A DNA stretch of 64,000 nucleotides, from contig CAVQZC010000007.1 of assembly GCA_963718315.1 (NCBI GenBank), positions 62,001 through 126,000 of the forward strand. The letters run 5' to 3'. Positions 33,932 to 43,616 of the stretch are shown piece by piece. Made by a program: the position numbers and the translations under genes. Within the stretch, counting starts at the first letter, position 1; each line of letters begins with the position of its first letter. This stretch comes from CAVQZC01 sp963718315 (GTDB taxonomy: Bacteria > Actinomycetota > Thermoleophilia > Gaiellales > JAICJC01). Under the pieces are notes generated by a model that searched no databases, was not told the DNA's origin, and worked only from the letters and a program-made list of their open reading frames with translations.

Positions 33932-35766
33932 TGCGAAGGCTGACGCTGGCGACGCACACCGATCGGGCTGGCCGCGGCTGGTCCAACTCCGCTCTTCGCC
34001 GGATCCGGCTGTGGCTCCATGGAACCGCCCCGGGTCTGCTGGCGCTGGGCGCGCTGGTCGGCATTGGAGCGGGGCTCGGCGCGGTGCTCTTCCGGAGTCT
34101 GATCGTCTGGACGACCAGTCTCTTCACCGGGTACTCCGACTACAGCGCCCACCCCGGCGCTGCCAATCCACACCTACCCGGTGTGGGCAGGTGGTTCGTG
34201 CTCGTCGTGCCCATCCTTGGCGGCTTGATCTACGGGCCGCTGATCGCAAGGTTCGCTAGCGAGGCCCGCGGCCACGGCGTACCCGAGGTCATGCTCGCCG
34301 TGGAACGAGGGGGCGGCCGGATCAGGCCGCGAGTGGCCGCGGTCAAGGCGCTGGCCTCGGCACTGTGCATCGGGTCGGGCGGCTCGGTCGGCCGGGAAGG
34401 GCCGATCGTCCAGATCGGCGCTGCTCTCGGATCGACCATTGGCCAGGCGCTGCGCATGCCGGAGTCGCGCCTGCGGCTGCTGGTGGCCGCCGGAGCCGCG
34501 GGCGGAATCTCCGCCACCTTCAACGCACCGATCGCCGGCGTCTTCTTCGCGCTCGAGCTGATCCTCCGCGACTTCGAGGTCGAGTCGTTCGGAGTCGTTG
34601 TGCTCTCCTCGGTGACCGCCAATGTGATTGGCCGCGCAGCCTTCGGGTCACAGCCGTTCCTCCAGCTGCCGGCGTTTCAGCAGCGATCGATCGCGGAGTT
34701 CGCTCTCTATGCTGGGCTCGGGTTGGTAGCCGCACTGGTGGGGACGCTGTTCGTGCGCGTGCTCTACGGATTCGAGGATGCAGCAGACCGAATCTGGCGC
34801 GGGCCGGCCTGGCTGCGTCCCGCCGTCGGCGGCCTCCTGCTGGGGAGCCTGCTACTCCTCCTGCCGCAGCTCTACGGAGTCGGCTATCCGGTGCTCAAGA
34901 ATGCGGTCGGCGGAGGCTACGCGGTCTGGTTTCTGCTCGGCCTGCTGGTCGGCAAGCTGGTCGCGACCAGCCTGACCATCGCCATCGGCGGGTCCGGCGG
35001 TGTCTTCGCACCCGCGCTGTTCATGGGCGCCATGCTCGGTACCGCCTATGGCGACCTGGCCACGCGGCTGATGCCCCAGATCACCGGCCAGCCCGGCGCC
35101 TACGGCCTCGTCGGCATGGCAGCGGTATTCGCGGCCGCAGGTCGCGCACCGATCACCGCAGTCATCATCATCTTTGAACTCACCGGCGACTACCACGTGA
35201 TCCTCCCGCTGATGCTTTCGGTGGTGATCGCCACCGGAGTCGCCGCTCTGTTTGGCGGCGACTCGATCTATACGCTCAAGCTGCGCAGGCGTGGGATCGA
35301 GCTGCGTCGGCGACGCGAGAGTGCCGTTCACGGGCTATCCGTCGCCGACGCCATGGGGGCACCGGAACCGGTCACATGCGGGCAGGGAATCCGCCAAATC
35401 GCGGCACGCTTCGCCGCCTCTGGCCAGCCCGAGCTTCCGGTCACCACCCGCGACGGCGCATACGTGGGGGTTGTCAGCCAGCAGGATGCGGAGCTGGCGG
35501 TGGCCGACGATCGCCTGGACAGCCTCGCCGAGGATCTTGCCGTCGGCACCCCGACGCTCGCCCCGACTCAGTCACTGGACTCCGCGCTCGGTGACCTGGT
35601 GGGCTCACGGGTCGGTCTACCCGTCGTGTCGGATGCCGGCATCCTGGTCGGATGGCTCACCCACGCCGACGTCCTGCGATGCTTTCACAAGCGAATGGAG
35701 GACGACCGATTGGTCACGGCCGCCCGCGGCGAGGGGGTACCGCGGGCGGCCGAACACGGCGGCTGA
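33931..35766 (+). CDS. ClC-family chloride channel/transporter with CBS pair
   Basis: 611 residues. ATG 33931 preferred over GTG 33925 because the -10 box predicts a leaderless message starting there. The ClC pore motifs are present: GSGGSVGREGPIVQIGAALG (GREGP with the gating Glu), ATFNAPIAGVFFALELILRD and the GGSGGVFAPALFMGAMLG loop. The C-terminal about 150 residues carry a CBS domain pair (SVADAMGAPEPVTCGQGI ... GLPVVSDAGILVGWLTHAD), a regulatory nucleotide-binding module. The gating Glu suggests a chloride/proton exchanger. Likely repressed by the TetR protein through site D. Confidence 0.93.
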   Translation: MRRLTLATHTDRAGRGWSNSALRRIRLWLHGTAPGLLALGALVGIGAGLGAVLFRSLIVWTTSLFTGYSDYSAHPGAANPHLPGVGRWFVLVVPILGGLIYGPLIARFASEARGHGVPEVMLAVERGGGRIRPRVAAVKALASALCIGSGGSVGREGPIVQIGAALGSTIGQALRMPESRLRLLVAAGAAGGISATFNAPIAGVFFALELILRDFEVESFGVVVLSSVTANVIGRAAFGSQPFLQLPAFQQRSIAEFALYAGLGLVAALVGTLFVRVLYGFEDAADRIWRGPAWLRPAVGGLLLGSLLLLLPQLYGVGYPVLKNAVGGGYAVWFLLGLLVGKLVATSLTIAIGGSGGVFAPALFMGAMLGTAYGDLATRLMPQITGQPGAYGLVGMAAVFAAAGRAPITAVIIIFELTGDYHVILPLMLSVVIATGVAALFGGDSIYTLKLRRRGIELRRRRESAVHGLSVADAMGAPEPVTCGQGIRQIAARFAASGQPELPVTTRDGAYVGVVSQQDAELAVADDRLDSLAEDLAVGTPTLAPTQSLDSALGDLVGSRVGLPVVSDAGILVGWLTHADVLRCFHKRMEDDRLVTAARGEGVPRAAEHGG

Positions 35767-35931
35767 CTAATGGTCGACCCGCACCCAGGTCGCGCGAGCA
35801 GCCTGCCGCGGCTTTCGAAGCTTCCGCCTCTGCATGCGCGCACGGACCTCGATCGACTCGCATACAGCAACTGCGATGACGAATGCAATCCACGGGCTCA
35901 CGGAGAGCGCTCCTCCCAGGATCTGCCACAT
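35767..35931 (-). CDS. Small membrane protein (54 aa)
   Basis: ATG 35931 with a strong GGGAGG site 7 bases upstream. The sequence MWQILGGALSVSPWIAFVIA has one membrane segment, followed by a highly basic tail (ARMQRRKLRKPRQAARATW). Unknown function. Its promoter region (35955-35993) recurs at 58527-58565. It converges on the ClC gene with no gap. Confidence 0.6.
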   Translation of the reverse strand: MWQILGGALSVSPWIAFVIAVAVCESIEVRARMQRRKLRKPRQAARATWVRVDH

Positions 35932-36145
35932 GTGTGCACCTCCCTTCCCGAGATGCATCCCCTGATCAAAGTACACCGTATCACGGATTAGTTTCTGAGA
36001 AGGACCGGTGGCGGCAATGGCGGCAGTTTGGTTCTGATCGGTGGAGACTCCTCGTGAGTGGCAGTGGCGGTCGAGACCTTCGCGAAGAGCCTGTCGCTGC
36101 CGGCAGTCGCCGGTAGGGCCGCGGCTCGCCGTTCCGCCCTCCGCG
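35932..36145. other. Intergenic region with duplicated promoter segment
   Basis: Holds the 39-base piece (35955-35993) shared with 58527-58565, which is read as the promoter of the small membrane protein. Nothing else recognised. Confidence 0.45.
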
Positions 36146-36538
36146 CTAGGCGCTATCCGACGACATCGGCGGCGCGTCAGCGGCAATCGCCGGAAGCTCG
36201 TCCAAGATCCGGAGCGGTGCGGGCAGCCCCACCATCTCGAACACCCGTCGCGGCTCGGTTCGCGGTGGCGCGACGATCGTCAGCGGTTGGCTGTTCGAGT
36301 GGACCACAAGGACGCTGATGATGGCCGTGTCCACGAAGGTGCAGGTGGTCAGGTCAATCACGACGTTGGCGTTCGGGTGTGCCGCGAGGGCAGCAGCGAC
36401 GTCGTCTGAGGTGGCAGGATCATGCTCACCGCCCAGTACGACGATCGGGCCGGCAGGGGTCTCCACCGTGAGGATGCGGGGCGGCGCAGCGATCAGCCAC
36501 GATACACCGACACACGAACAGTTGGCCCGCTCGGCCAT
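36146..36538 (-). CDS. STAS-domain protein
   Basis: 130 residues with an anti-anti-sigma-type STAS fold: ILTVETPAGPIVVLGGEHDP, NVVIDLTTCTFVDTAIISVL (the D-T-A-I-I motif replaces the usual D-S-S-G, so the phosphorylatable residue would be Thr) and a C-terminal helix FEMVGLPAPLRILDELP. Second STAS protein in the cluster after 31225. Probable role in a partner-switching pathway; kinase and sigma partners are not identified here. Confidence 0.75.
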   Translation of the reverse strand: MAERANCSCVGVSWLIAAPPRILTVETPAGPIVVLGGEHDPATSDDVAAALAAHPNANVVIDLTTCTFVDTAIISVLVVHSNSQPLTIVAPPRTEPRRVFEMVGLPAPLRILDELPAIAADAPPMSSDSA

Positions 36539-36711
36539 AGGGTGGGTCTGTGGATCGTTGCCGCTTCGCCATCACACCCATACGGGATTGCGCTGCGTCT
36601 AACGACCGCAGTAACCGCGCCGGCATACCCACGCAGACTACGTAGCGGACTCATCGTTGGCCGTAGTTGCTCGACGTCACCTCACCAGCTGGGGGCGCTG
36701 GCTGGCGGGCG

Positions 36712-37845
36712 TCAGGCGTGGGGCTGGGAGACTCTGGGAGCGTGTCGAGGCGGTTCGCAGCCGGTCTGCCTCCGTCGGTGATCGTCGGACCCACGCCCGG
36801 ATCGGCGACGGCGCTGCCGGTTCTTCCACACCCGTTGTTTGTCTCGCAGGGTGTGTGCTGTGGCGAGGCAGAAGGTCTTGGCCGTCGCTGGAAGCGACTC
36901 GAGGAAACTCGGGTCCAGGAACCCTCCAGCTTTGTCGTCGAAGGAGCCGTGTGCTCCGTGGTCGGCGTCGTGATCGGCGGGCTCGTAGAGGTTGCTTGGA
37001 CGGTCCGGGCGTACAGGCTGGGAGGTCAACTGGCTGTTCCATGCGCCGATTGCCGCATACTGGTTGCCGAGGCCCGGAGCGAGGCTTGCGACGGCGACCA
37101 GCATCTTGTTCCATGACCCGATGATCTTGTTCCGGCGTCCGTCGAGCGCGGCATCGACGATGAACTTGGCCGGGATCTCGGGTTGGTAGATCGGCGGAAC
37201 CGGCATCGGGTGGTATGACATCGTGGTCTGGCACCAGTCGAACTGAGGTGTGTTGACGGCGGGAAGATGGACCATGCTGATCCTGACGTTGCTCTTCTCG
37301 TGCAGCAGTTCCGCCCGCGTCGACTCGAAGAAGCCTCTGCAGGCGAATTTCGACGAGCAGTAGGCCGACTGGAGAGGGATGCCGATGAACGCCAGGGCCG
37401 AGCCGACGTTGACGATGGAGCCCCGATCACGTGGACGCATCCGTTTCAACGCGGCCATCGTGCCCCAGACCTGTCCCAGGAACGTGACCTCGATCGCGCG
37501 TTGGAAGTCCGCCGGCATGACGTCCCAGGAAGGCGCGAACACCGTCGTCATAGCGTCGTTGACCCAGACATCGATCGGCCCTAGCTCTGCCTCGACCCGG
37601 CTCGCGGCTCGATCGACTTGCTCGAACTCGGACACGTCGGTCGGGACCGCAAGCGCCCTCACCCCAACGTTTCTCGCCTCCTGGGCGGCGACCTCGAGGC
37701 CCTTCTCGCCTCGGGCCAATAGCGCCACATCGAAGCCCTGCTCGGCGAATGCTCTTGTAGCCGCCCGGCCGACCCCTGCCGAGGCGCCCGTGATCACCGC
37801 AACTCTGGCCATATCTGTTGATACCTCTTTCGATGGTTCCTTCAT
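36712..37845 (-). CDS. Short-chain dehydrogenase/reductase
   Basis: 377 residues from ATG 37845, with MARVAVITGASAGVGRA as alternative start at 37812. Cofactor motif TGASAGVGRA, NAG-equivalent VNDAMTT, catalytic Ser in NVGSALAF and the YxxxK pair in SAYCSSKFA. The long C-terminus after MSYHPMPVPPIYQPEIPAKF is typical of a subgroup with about 330-residue members; the last 50 residues (KNRQRRRRSGRGSDDH) are basic and poor in sense, so the natural stop may be hidden by a frame error. Substrate unknown. A fragment of a related SDR lies at 54847. Confidence 0.88.
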   Translation of the reverse strand: MKEPSKEVSTDMARVAVITGASAGVGRAATRAFAEQGFDVALLARGEKGLEVAAQEARNVGVRALAVPTDVSEFEQVDRAASRVEAELGPIDVWVNDAMTTVFAPSWDVMPADFQRAIEVTFLGQVWGTMAALKRMRPRDRGSIVNVGSALAFIGIPLQSAYCSSKFACRGFFESTRAELLHEKSNVRISMVHLPAVNTPQFDWCQTTMSYHPMPVPPIYQPEIPAKFIVDAALDGRRNKIIGSWNKMLVAVASLAPGLGNQYAAIGAWNSQLTSQPVRPDRPSNLYEPADHDADHGAHGSFDDKAGGFLDPSFLESLPATAKTFCLATAHTLRDKQRVWKNRQRRRRSGRGSDDHRRRQTGCEPPRHAPRVSQPHA

Positions 37846-38141
37846 CGCGGAACCTCCGCTGCGCCCGTGATGACATCGGGCCATGCGTGTTACCGCGGCG
37901 CGCAAACCGCGCTTGACGCCTGTCCGCGGTGCCGAACCCGTGGAAGGTGACGTGTGTCGATACCCCGTTTGGGTGGAGCGGAAACTCGCCGGCCTGGACC
38001 GGCCCACCTGATAGGCGCTGGCACCGCGGCCAGTCTGAACACGAATCGAAAACGCACACCACACGGGCGCGCCGCCTCACGGATCACGACCTCACCCGGA
38101 GCGGAGCGTTGCGATGGCGGATCCCGCGAGCAGTCCTGCGG
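37846..38141. other. Intergenic stretch
   Basis: About 300 bases between same-strand genes, with no recognised coding, repeat or hairpin signal. Confidence 0.35.
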
Positions 38142-38480
38142 TTACTGCGCTGGCGGTTGCGAGTCGCCATTGGTTTGGTCGCCTGACGGCGAGGATGAGC
38201 ATGCTCGCCGCGTGGTGGTGTCAATCGCTGCTGCTACGGCGATCGTGGCTGGAGTTGGACGCTTGCGGATGATCGCCGCCTCAGCCAGGTTCCGGGCTCC
38301 GACGGCGCCTGCGACCACCCGAGCGCGTCGGTCGATACAACCGCGGGCGACGCTTCCGGGAACCGGTGATGCCGCCGCTAGGAGTAGGACGCCGTAGACG
38401 ACTTTCGCGATCAGCAGTCGGTCGAGCGAACGACGTTCTTCGCGGCGCTCGATCGTTTCTCGCGTCCGCGGCTGGGTCAC
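38142..38480 (-). CDS. Small membrane protein
   Basis: 112 residues from GTG 38480, overlapping the GH15 stop (GTGA). A membrane segment KVVYGVLLLAAASPVPG follows a charged start (TQPRTRETIERREERRSLDR). A second hydrophobic helix (TPATIAVAAAID) is preceded by VGARNLAEAAIIRKRP, a pattern common to small actinobacterial membrane proteins of unknown function. Co-translated with the glycosidase. Confidence 0.6.
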   Translation of the reverse strand: MTQPRTRETIERREERRSLDRLLIAKVVYGVLLLAAASPVPGSVARGCIDRRARVVAGAVGARNLAEAAIIRKRPTPATIAVAAAIDTTTRRACSSSPSGDQTNGDSQPPAQ

Positions 38481-40264
38481 GTTTCGCCATCCGCGTCGCC
38501 GAGTGTCCAGGCGTATTGATCGGCTGCGCATTCCAAGAGCAGCGCGTGGACGAAGGCTTGGGGCAGGTTCCCTCGTAGTTGGCGCTGGGCGATGTCGAAC
38601 TCCTCCGATAGCAGGCCGGGGGGCCCGCAGGCCGCGCGGGTGCGTTCGAACCAGCGCGTCGCGGAAATGTGGTCGCCTTGCTGCGCCCGTGCCAGCGCCA
38701 TGACGAAGCCGCACAGCAAGAATGCGCCTTCCGACTCCCCCAGGGGGCGTTCGTCGGGTCGGTAGCGGTAGGCGTAGCCGTCCACCGTGAGCTCGCGCTG
38801 GTACGCGTCGAGCGTTGCCAGGGTGCGCGGATCGTCGGCTGGGATCGCGCCCCGGATGGCAGGCAACAGGAGCGCGGCATCGAGGCGCTCGTCCGTGGGA
38901 GAGCGCTGCCACCGCCCGGACGGATGAAGCGCCCGCGCCGAGGTATCAGCAGTAATCGCATCGGCGAGGGCGAGCCACCTTGCCGACTGTTCGCCGCCGG
39001 GCCGGCACTTGCTGATCGAACGTAGCCCTGCGGCGCAGATCAACCGACTATGCGTCCACTCGTCTGGTTCGAGTTCCCAGATACCCGCGTCCTTCTCATG
39101 CCAGCGGGCCTCGATCGCCTCCACCGCCACCTCGGCAGCGCGCCACCCCTCAGCGTCCAGGTGGTCGTGTCCCGCGGCTGCGGCGAACAGCATCAGTGCT
39201 TCGCCGAACGCGTCGAGCTGGAACTGCTCGTTGACCCAGTTGCCGACGGTGTCGGTGCCACCGGGATACCCCGCCAGATTCAACGGGTGCTGGTCTGGGA
39301 CGCGGCCCCCGGTGACGGTGTAGGCCGGCTTCAGGTCTGGGCCGTGTTCGAGCAGCCGACCACAAATGAACCGCACCGCGTTATCAAGCAGGGGGCGGGC
39401 GCCCGCCTTCGCCGCGGCCTGGCCGGCGTAGCACTGGTCACGGATCCAGACGTAGCGATAGTCGAAGTTTCGCCCCTGGCGGGCACGCTCGGGAAGCGAG
39501 GTGGTCGCCGCCGCGACCATTCCGCCACCTGTGCTGGTCAGTCCCGACAAAACTGCATAGGCGTGCCGCGCGTCGCGTCTGCCGACCGTTTCGTTGAGGG
39601 CCGGCACCCGCTCCCGCCACCCGGCTTCGGTGCCTGCCCACGCCGCGGCAGGGTCGGGCGGCTCGACGTCGCTCTCCTCGACCGCCAGAACGAGCACGAA
39701 GTCGTGTTGCTCACCCGGCTCTAGCCGAACGTCCAGCTCAAGCGCCTTCCCGCGGTGACCATCACTCGCCGGGCGCGCCTCCGCCGCCCCCGCCCAACAT
39801 ATCCGCGTGCCGCCGAGCTCGCCGCGCCAGTGCCCCCGTTCGTCCTGGGCAAGCTTGCGAAGCGGCGTCTTCCCGAACCCCCCGCGTGGGTTCAGGATGA
39901 CCTCGACGTGTGCTGCTCCTTGGCGGGCAATCACCTGTCGCAGGATCACGGCGCGGCCGGGTTTGGTCGGCAACGCCAATGCCTCACGACACTCGACAAC
40001 AGCGTTGTCCACGGTCACCCACCGACTGCGCCAGATCAGACTCGCCTCCTCGTAGTAGCCACCCCACACACACCGATCCGTCGGCGTCACGGCGTAGCCA
40101 CCGTTCCCCCCGATCAGCGACGAGAAGACAGCCTTGCTGTCCCAGCGCGGAAAACACATCCATACGAAGTCACCGCGAGGCCCAACCAGTACACCACGCT
40201 CGCCATCGGCAAGCAGGGCATATTCACGCAGCACATGTGGACCATCACTCAGCCGCTCAAGCAT
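38477..40264 (-). CDS. Glycoside hydrolase family 15 (glucoamylase/trehalase type)
   Basis: About 595 residues from ATG 40264 (MLERLSDGPHVLREYALLAD). The frame is open 24 codons further upstream to 40336, but the family starts here. N-terminal beta-sandwich domain, then the (alpha/alpha)6 barrel with GRNFDYRYVWIRDQCYAGQA, DTVGNWVNEQFQLDAFGEAL, general acid region GIWELEPDEWTHSRLICAAG and catalytic base region LSEEFDIAQRQLRGNLPQAF. Members hydrolyse alpha-glucosides or trehalose; no signal peptide, so it is probably cytoplasmic and trehalose or maltooligosaccharide directed. Full-length and intact. Confidence 0.92.
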   Translation of the reverse strand: MLERLSDGPHVLREYALLADGERGVLVGPRGDFVWMCFPRWDSKAVFSSLIGGNGGYAVTPTDRCVWGGYYEEASLIWRSRWVTVDNAVVECREALALPTKPGRAVILRQVIARQGAAHVEVILNPRGGFGKTPLRKLAQDERGHWRGELGGTRICWAGAAEARPASDGHRGKALELDVRLEPGEQHDFVLVLAVEESDVEPPDPAAAWAGTEAGWRERVPALNETVGRRDARHAYAVLSGLTSTGGGMVAAATTSLPERARQGRNFDYRYVWIRDQCYAGQAAAKAGARPLLDNAVRFICGRLLEHGPDLKPAYTVTGGRVPDQHPLNLAGYPGGTDTVGNWVNEQFQLDAFGEALMLFAAAAGHDHLDAEGWRAAEVAVEAIEARWHEKDAGIWELEPDEWTHSRLICAAGLRSISKCRPGGEQSARWLALADAITADTSARALHPSGRWQRSPTDERLDAALLLPAIRGAIPADDPRTLATLDAYQRELTVDGYAYRYRPDERPLGESEGAFLLCGFVMALARAQQGDHISATRWFERTRAACGPPGLLSEEFDIAQRQLRGNLPQAFVHALLLECAADQYAWTLGDADGET

Positions 40265-40926
40265 CTCGCCCCGGTCGTCTCCAACCAACAGTCCGGTAAG
40301 TTCCCCTGACGGCCGCCACTGCACCCAGGCAACCAAGCATCATGGGTCTTTTCCGGACATGAACTCTCCTCGCTCGGAGCATTGGACGACGGACTAACCC
40401 AGAAGGAGAGACCCGAGACGTTCGCGTCCGCGGCGCCGCCTAGAAAGCACGCCAACTGCCTATTCCCGGCGATCCCCCCCGGCAAACGATCTCACCGTCG
40501 ACAGCTTGAAGCGTCCCAGGTTCAGCGGCCCGGCAATTCGGGTGCCGAACGCGCGATCGAGGAAGGCGGCGGCGCCGCGTCGGCTGGGGTTCAGCTCTAA
40601 CAGGCGCGGATTTATTCATGCGGCAAGCGGGTAGCCGCGCCGCTTGAGCATCAGCGAACATCCCGTGCCGCCGACGCCCCGACCGCCTCAGGAGCCGCAG
40701 ACGCCGACCGAGCCGCCGCGGCCGGATCCCCCGGATCCCCGACGTGCCGGACCCGGCCGGGCCGGTGCCCGACCTGCCGTCCGACCCGGCGCCGGCGATT
40801 TAACGGACCACCAGCAGCACGAGCTGAACCGGCCGCGTTGCGTCCATCGACAACCACGTACCCGGCCGCACATCTGCCTAACCTAGGGGTTTCGGGCGGG
40901 TTCGCCGGGGGTATCGGCGTTCCAGG
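40265..40926. other. Gap upstream of the respiratory operon
   Basis: About 660 bases. A proline-rich stretch at 40664-40803 (VPPTPRPPQEPQTPTEPPRP on the plus strand) might encode a short peptide after a frame change, but it has no supported start. The rest shows no gene. The respiratory operon promoter must lie at its right end. Confidence 0.4.
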
Positions 40927-41592
40927 TTGAGTGCGGCCGCAGGACACGACACGGCGCACCTGTTCGGTGGGCTGTGGCGGGACTATCTGATCGTGCTGGT
41001 CACGATCGGGGTGCTGGTTGTGGTCGCGATCCTGTTCGCCGCCGTCCGCTTCCGGCGCCGCGAGCCGGAGCACTGGCCCCGCGGCCCGAACGGCGCACGC
41101 CGCCTCGAGCTGGCCTACGTGATCGCGATCGCCGTCGTCGTCGCAGGCCTGCTGACCGTCACCTTCCGCACCGAGAGCAAGGTGGACGCGCTGTCCAGCC
41201 GGCCGGCGCTTCGGATCTCGGTGACCGCCTTCCAGTGGCAGTGGACGTTCGCGTACCCGAACGGAGCCGTCGTCGTCGGAGGCAACGCGCTGGCTCGCCG
41301 GCCGCGGTTGCCGACGCTGGTGGTGCCGCAGAACGAGGTGGTGCAGTTCAGCCTCCGCTCGGTGGACGTCCTCCACGAGATGTTCATCCCGGCCATGCGC
41401 TTCAAGCAGTACGCGTTTCCGAACTACACGAACCGGTTCGATCTGTCCTTCCCGGACACCGGCCGGATGCCGGGCGCGTGCGCCCAGTTCTGCGGCCTCG
41501 CCCACGCCCAGATGCGCTTCTCGGTGCTCGTCCTCAGCCCGTCGGACTTTCGTACGTGGCTGGCCGCACACGCGTCGGTGACGTCCACATGA
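40927..41592 (+). CDS. ctaC: Cytochrome c oxidase subunit II
   Basis: 221 residues from TTG 40927. Two membrane segments (about 20-41 and 61-80) and the periplasmic CuA cupredoxin domain. The CuA ligands are H150 (SVDVLHEMFIP), C185, C189, H193 and M196 (CAQFCGLAHAQM), and the electron-entry strand is AFQWQWTFAYPNG. It receives electrons from the bcc complex and passes them to CtaD. The stop overlaps the ctaD ATG (ATGA). First gene of a seven-gene operon. No heme c domain is fused. Confidence 0.93.
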   Translation: MSAAAGHDTAHLFGGLWRDYLIVLVTIGVLVVVAILFAAVRFRRREPEHWPRGPNGARRLELAYVIAIAVVVAGLLTVTFRTESKVDALSSRPALRISVTAFQWQWTFAYPNGAVVVGGNALARRPRLPTLVVPQNEVVQFSLRSVDVLHEMFIPAMRFKQYAFPNYTNRFDLSFPDTGRMPGACAQFCGLAHAQMRFSVLVLSPSDFRTWLAAHASVTST

Positions 41593-43206
41593 CGACCGCC
41601 GCACGCCCCGAGGCCGCTCCTCCGCCTTCGCCGCCAGAGCCGGTCATCACGGGGTGGATCCGGTGGATCTCCGACACCGACCACAAGTCCCTGGCGATGC
41701 GCCTCTTCGCACTCTGCGGGGTCTTCTTCCTGGCCGGAGGAATGCTCGCGCTGCTGGTCCGGGCAGAACTCTTCTCGCCGGGGATGCAGGTCGTTTCCCA
41801 CCAGGAATACAACGAGATCTTCACGATGCACGGCTCGACCATGGTCTACCTGGTCGTGCAGCCGATCGCCCTGGCGCTCGGCGTCTACCTGGTGCCGCTG
41901 ATGATCGGCGCGTCGAACCTGGTCATGCCGCGCGTGGCGCTGGCCTGCTTCTGGGTGTTCGCCGCCGGCGGCCTGATCATGTACATGGGCTTCCTGACCA
42001 CGACGGGCGCGGGCCCGGACGGCTGGACGGCGTTCCTGCCGCTGGCCAACGCCCGCTACACGCCCGGCACCGGCATGGACATGTGGGTGCTCGGGGTGTT
42101 CGTGGCCAACGGCGCCCAGCTGGTGCTCGCCGCAATCGTGCTGGGAACGATCGTCCTGCGCCGCGCCCCCGGCATGACCATGCTGCGGCTGCCGGTGTTC
42201 GTATGGACCGAGGTCGTCACCTGCCTGATGGTGGTGCTCGCATTCCCCGCCCTGCTGGTCGCCCTCGGGCTCGAGTACCTGGAACGGGTCTTCAACTGGA
42301 ACGTCGACCCGCTGATCTACCTCCACCTGTTCTGGTTCTACGGGCACCCGAACGTCTACGTGATGTTCTTCCCGTTCCTGGGCTGCGTCGCCGAAGTGAT
42401 CCCGGTCTTCGCGCGCAAGCGGTTCTTCGGCTACTCCGGCGATGGTCTTCTCGCTGCTCGCGTTCGCCACGCTCTCGATGAGCGTGTGGGGGCACCACAT
42501 GTTCGCGACCGGCCGGGTGGCGAACGAGTACTTCGCTCTCACGTCGACCGCGCTGGCGATCGCGGCGGGCGTCGAGTACTTCGACCTGGTGGGGACGATG
42601 TGGGGCGGCTCGCTGGTGTTTCGCACCCCGATGCTGTTTGCCCTCACGTTTCTGATCCAGTTCCTGGTCGGCGGCCTGACCGGGATCATCCTGGCCTCGC
42701 CGCCCCTGGACTACAGCCTGACCGACACGTACTTCGTCGTCGGTCACTTCCACTACACGCTGTTTGCCGGAAGCATGTTCGGGCTGTTCGCCGGTATCTA
42801 CTACTGGTTCCCGAAGGCCACCGGCGTGATGCTCCGAGAGCGGCTGGGGATCATCCACTGGGCGCTGATCACGGTCGGCACCAACCTGACGTTCCTGCCG
42901 ATGCTGATCCTGGGCTACGACGGGATGGTGCGGCGCGTGGCGGACTACCCGCCCTCCGCCGGGTTCACGGGACTGAACCGGCTGGTCTCGGTGGGCGCCT
43001 ACCTGATCGCGCTCTCTGTCCTCATCTTCATCGTCAACGTCTGGTGGTCGCTGCGCCGCCGTGTCCCTGCCGGCAACGATCCGTGGGGCGGCCAGACGCT
43101 GGAGTGGTGGACGACCTCGCCACCGCCCCGGCACAACTTCGCCGACCTGCCGCCGGTGACGTCACACGCCCCACTGCTCGATCTCCGGCTGAGGAAGACG
43201 GGATGA
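41589..43206 (+). CDS. ctaD: Cytochrome c oxidase subunit I, one frameshift
   Basis: About 538 residues of the heme-copper oxidase catalytic subunit. ISDTDHKSLAMRLFALCGVF begins helix I; EIFTMHGSTMVYLVVQPIAL carries the heme a His; YLHLFWFYGHPNVYVMFFPF holds the CuB His-Tyr region. The frame breaks near 42437 where FGYS is followed by GGCG instead of GCG. One base removed restores MVFSLLAFATLSMSVWGHHM, the second CuB histidine pair. The C-terminal half has TDTYFVVGHFHYTLFAGSMF with the heme His pair. A single extra G in a GG run is the likely cause. The last codons overlap the next start. Confidence 0.95.
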
Positions 43207-43616
43207 GGCGGCCCGGCCCCTACCTCCTGCTTTGGGGCGGCCTGCTCGGCGCCTCGGCCGGCCTGTTGTGGGCCTGGTCCTTCGGGCTGCCGCACTCGCC
43301 GCAGGCATGCACCAGCGCGACCTGTGTCGCCGAGCCCTACCTCGCGCCGGCGCTGCTGACGGCGGCGGCGGCCGGCGCTGCCGTGCTCGGGCTGCTGCTG
43401 ATCCTGACCCGCCGCGGCGGGCCCGACAGCGCCGCCCGGCCGGTGGTCGACCAGAGCCTGACCACCGTGGTGCTCTCGGCCGGGATCGGCATCGCCGTGC
43501 TCGGCCTGGCGATTGGCTGGTGGCTGGTTGCCATCGGCGCCGGTCTGGCGTTCATGGGCGCCTGCGGGCTCGTGCGCGAGCAGCTTTCGCTGCGGCGCCT
43601 GCGGAGGATGCCGTGA
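43203..43616 (+). CDS. Small membrane protein of the oxidase operon
   Basis: 137 residues from ATG 43203, overlapping the ctaD stop. Four hydrophobic segments (LLLWGGLLGASAGLLWAWSF, ALLTAAAAGAAVLGLLLILT, LTTVVLSAGIGIAVLGLAIG and GWWLVAIGAGLAFMGACGLV). It occupies the place where a subunit IV/CtaF-like or small accessory protein is found in actinobacterial oxidase loci. No known family is recognised. Co-translated with ctaD and the CtaG-like protein. Confidence 0.75.
   Translation: MRRPGPYLLLWGGLLGASAGLLWAWSFGLPHSPQACTSATCVAEPYLAPALLTAAAAGAAVLGLLLILTRRGGPDSAARPVVDQSLTTVVLSAGIGIAVLGLAIGWWLVAIGAGLAFMGACGLVREQLSLRRLRRMP

Noticed and set aside
40664..40803. Proline-rich peptide gene (VPPTPRPPQEP...)
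   Set aside because: Needs a frame change, has no ribosome binding site and may be GC-rich noncoding sequence.
40974..43616. 880-codon open frame across ctaC and ctaD
   Set aside because: Its first third is an out-of-frame reading of ctaC and its middle a frame-shifted ctaD; the real genes explain the DNA.
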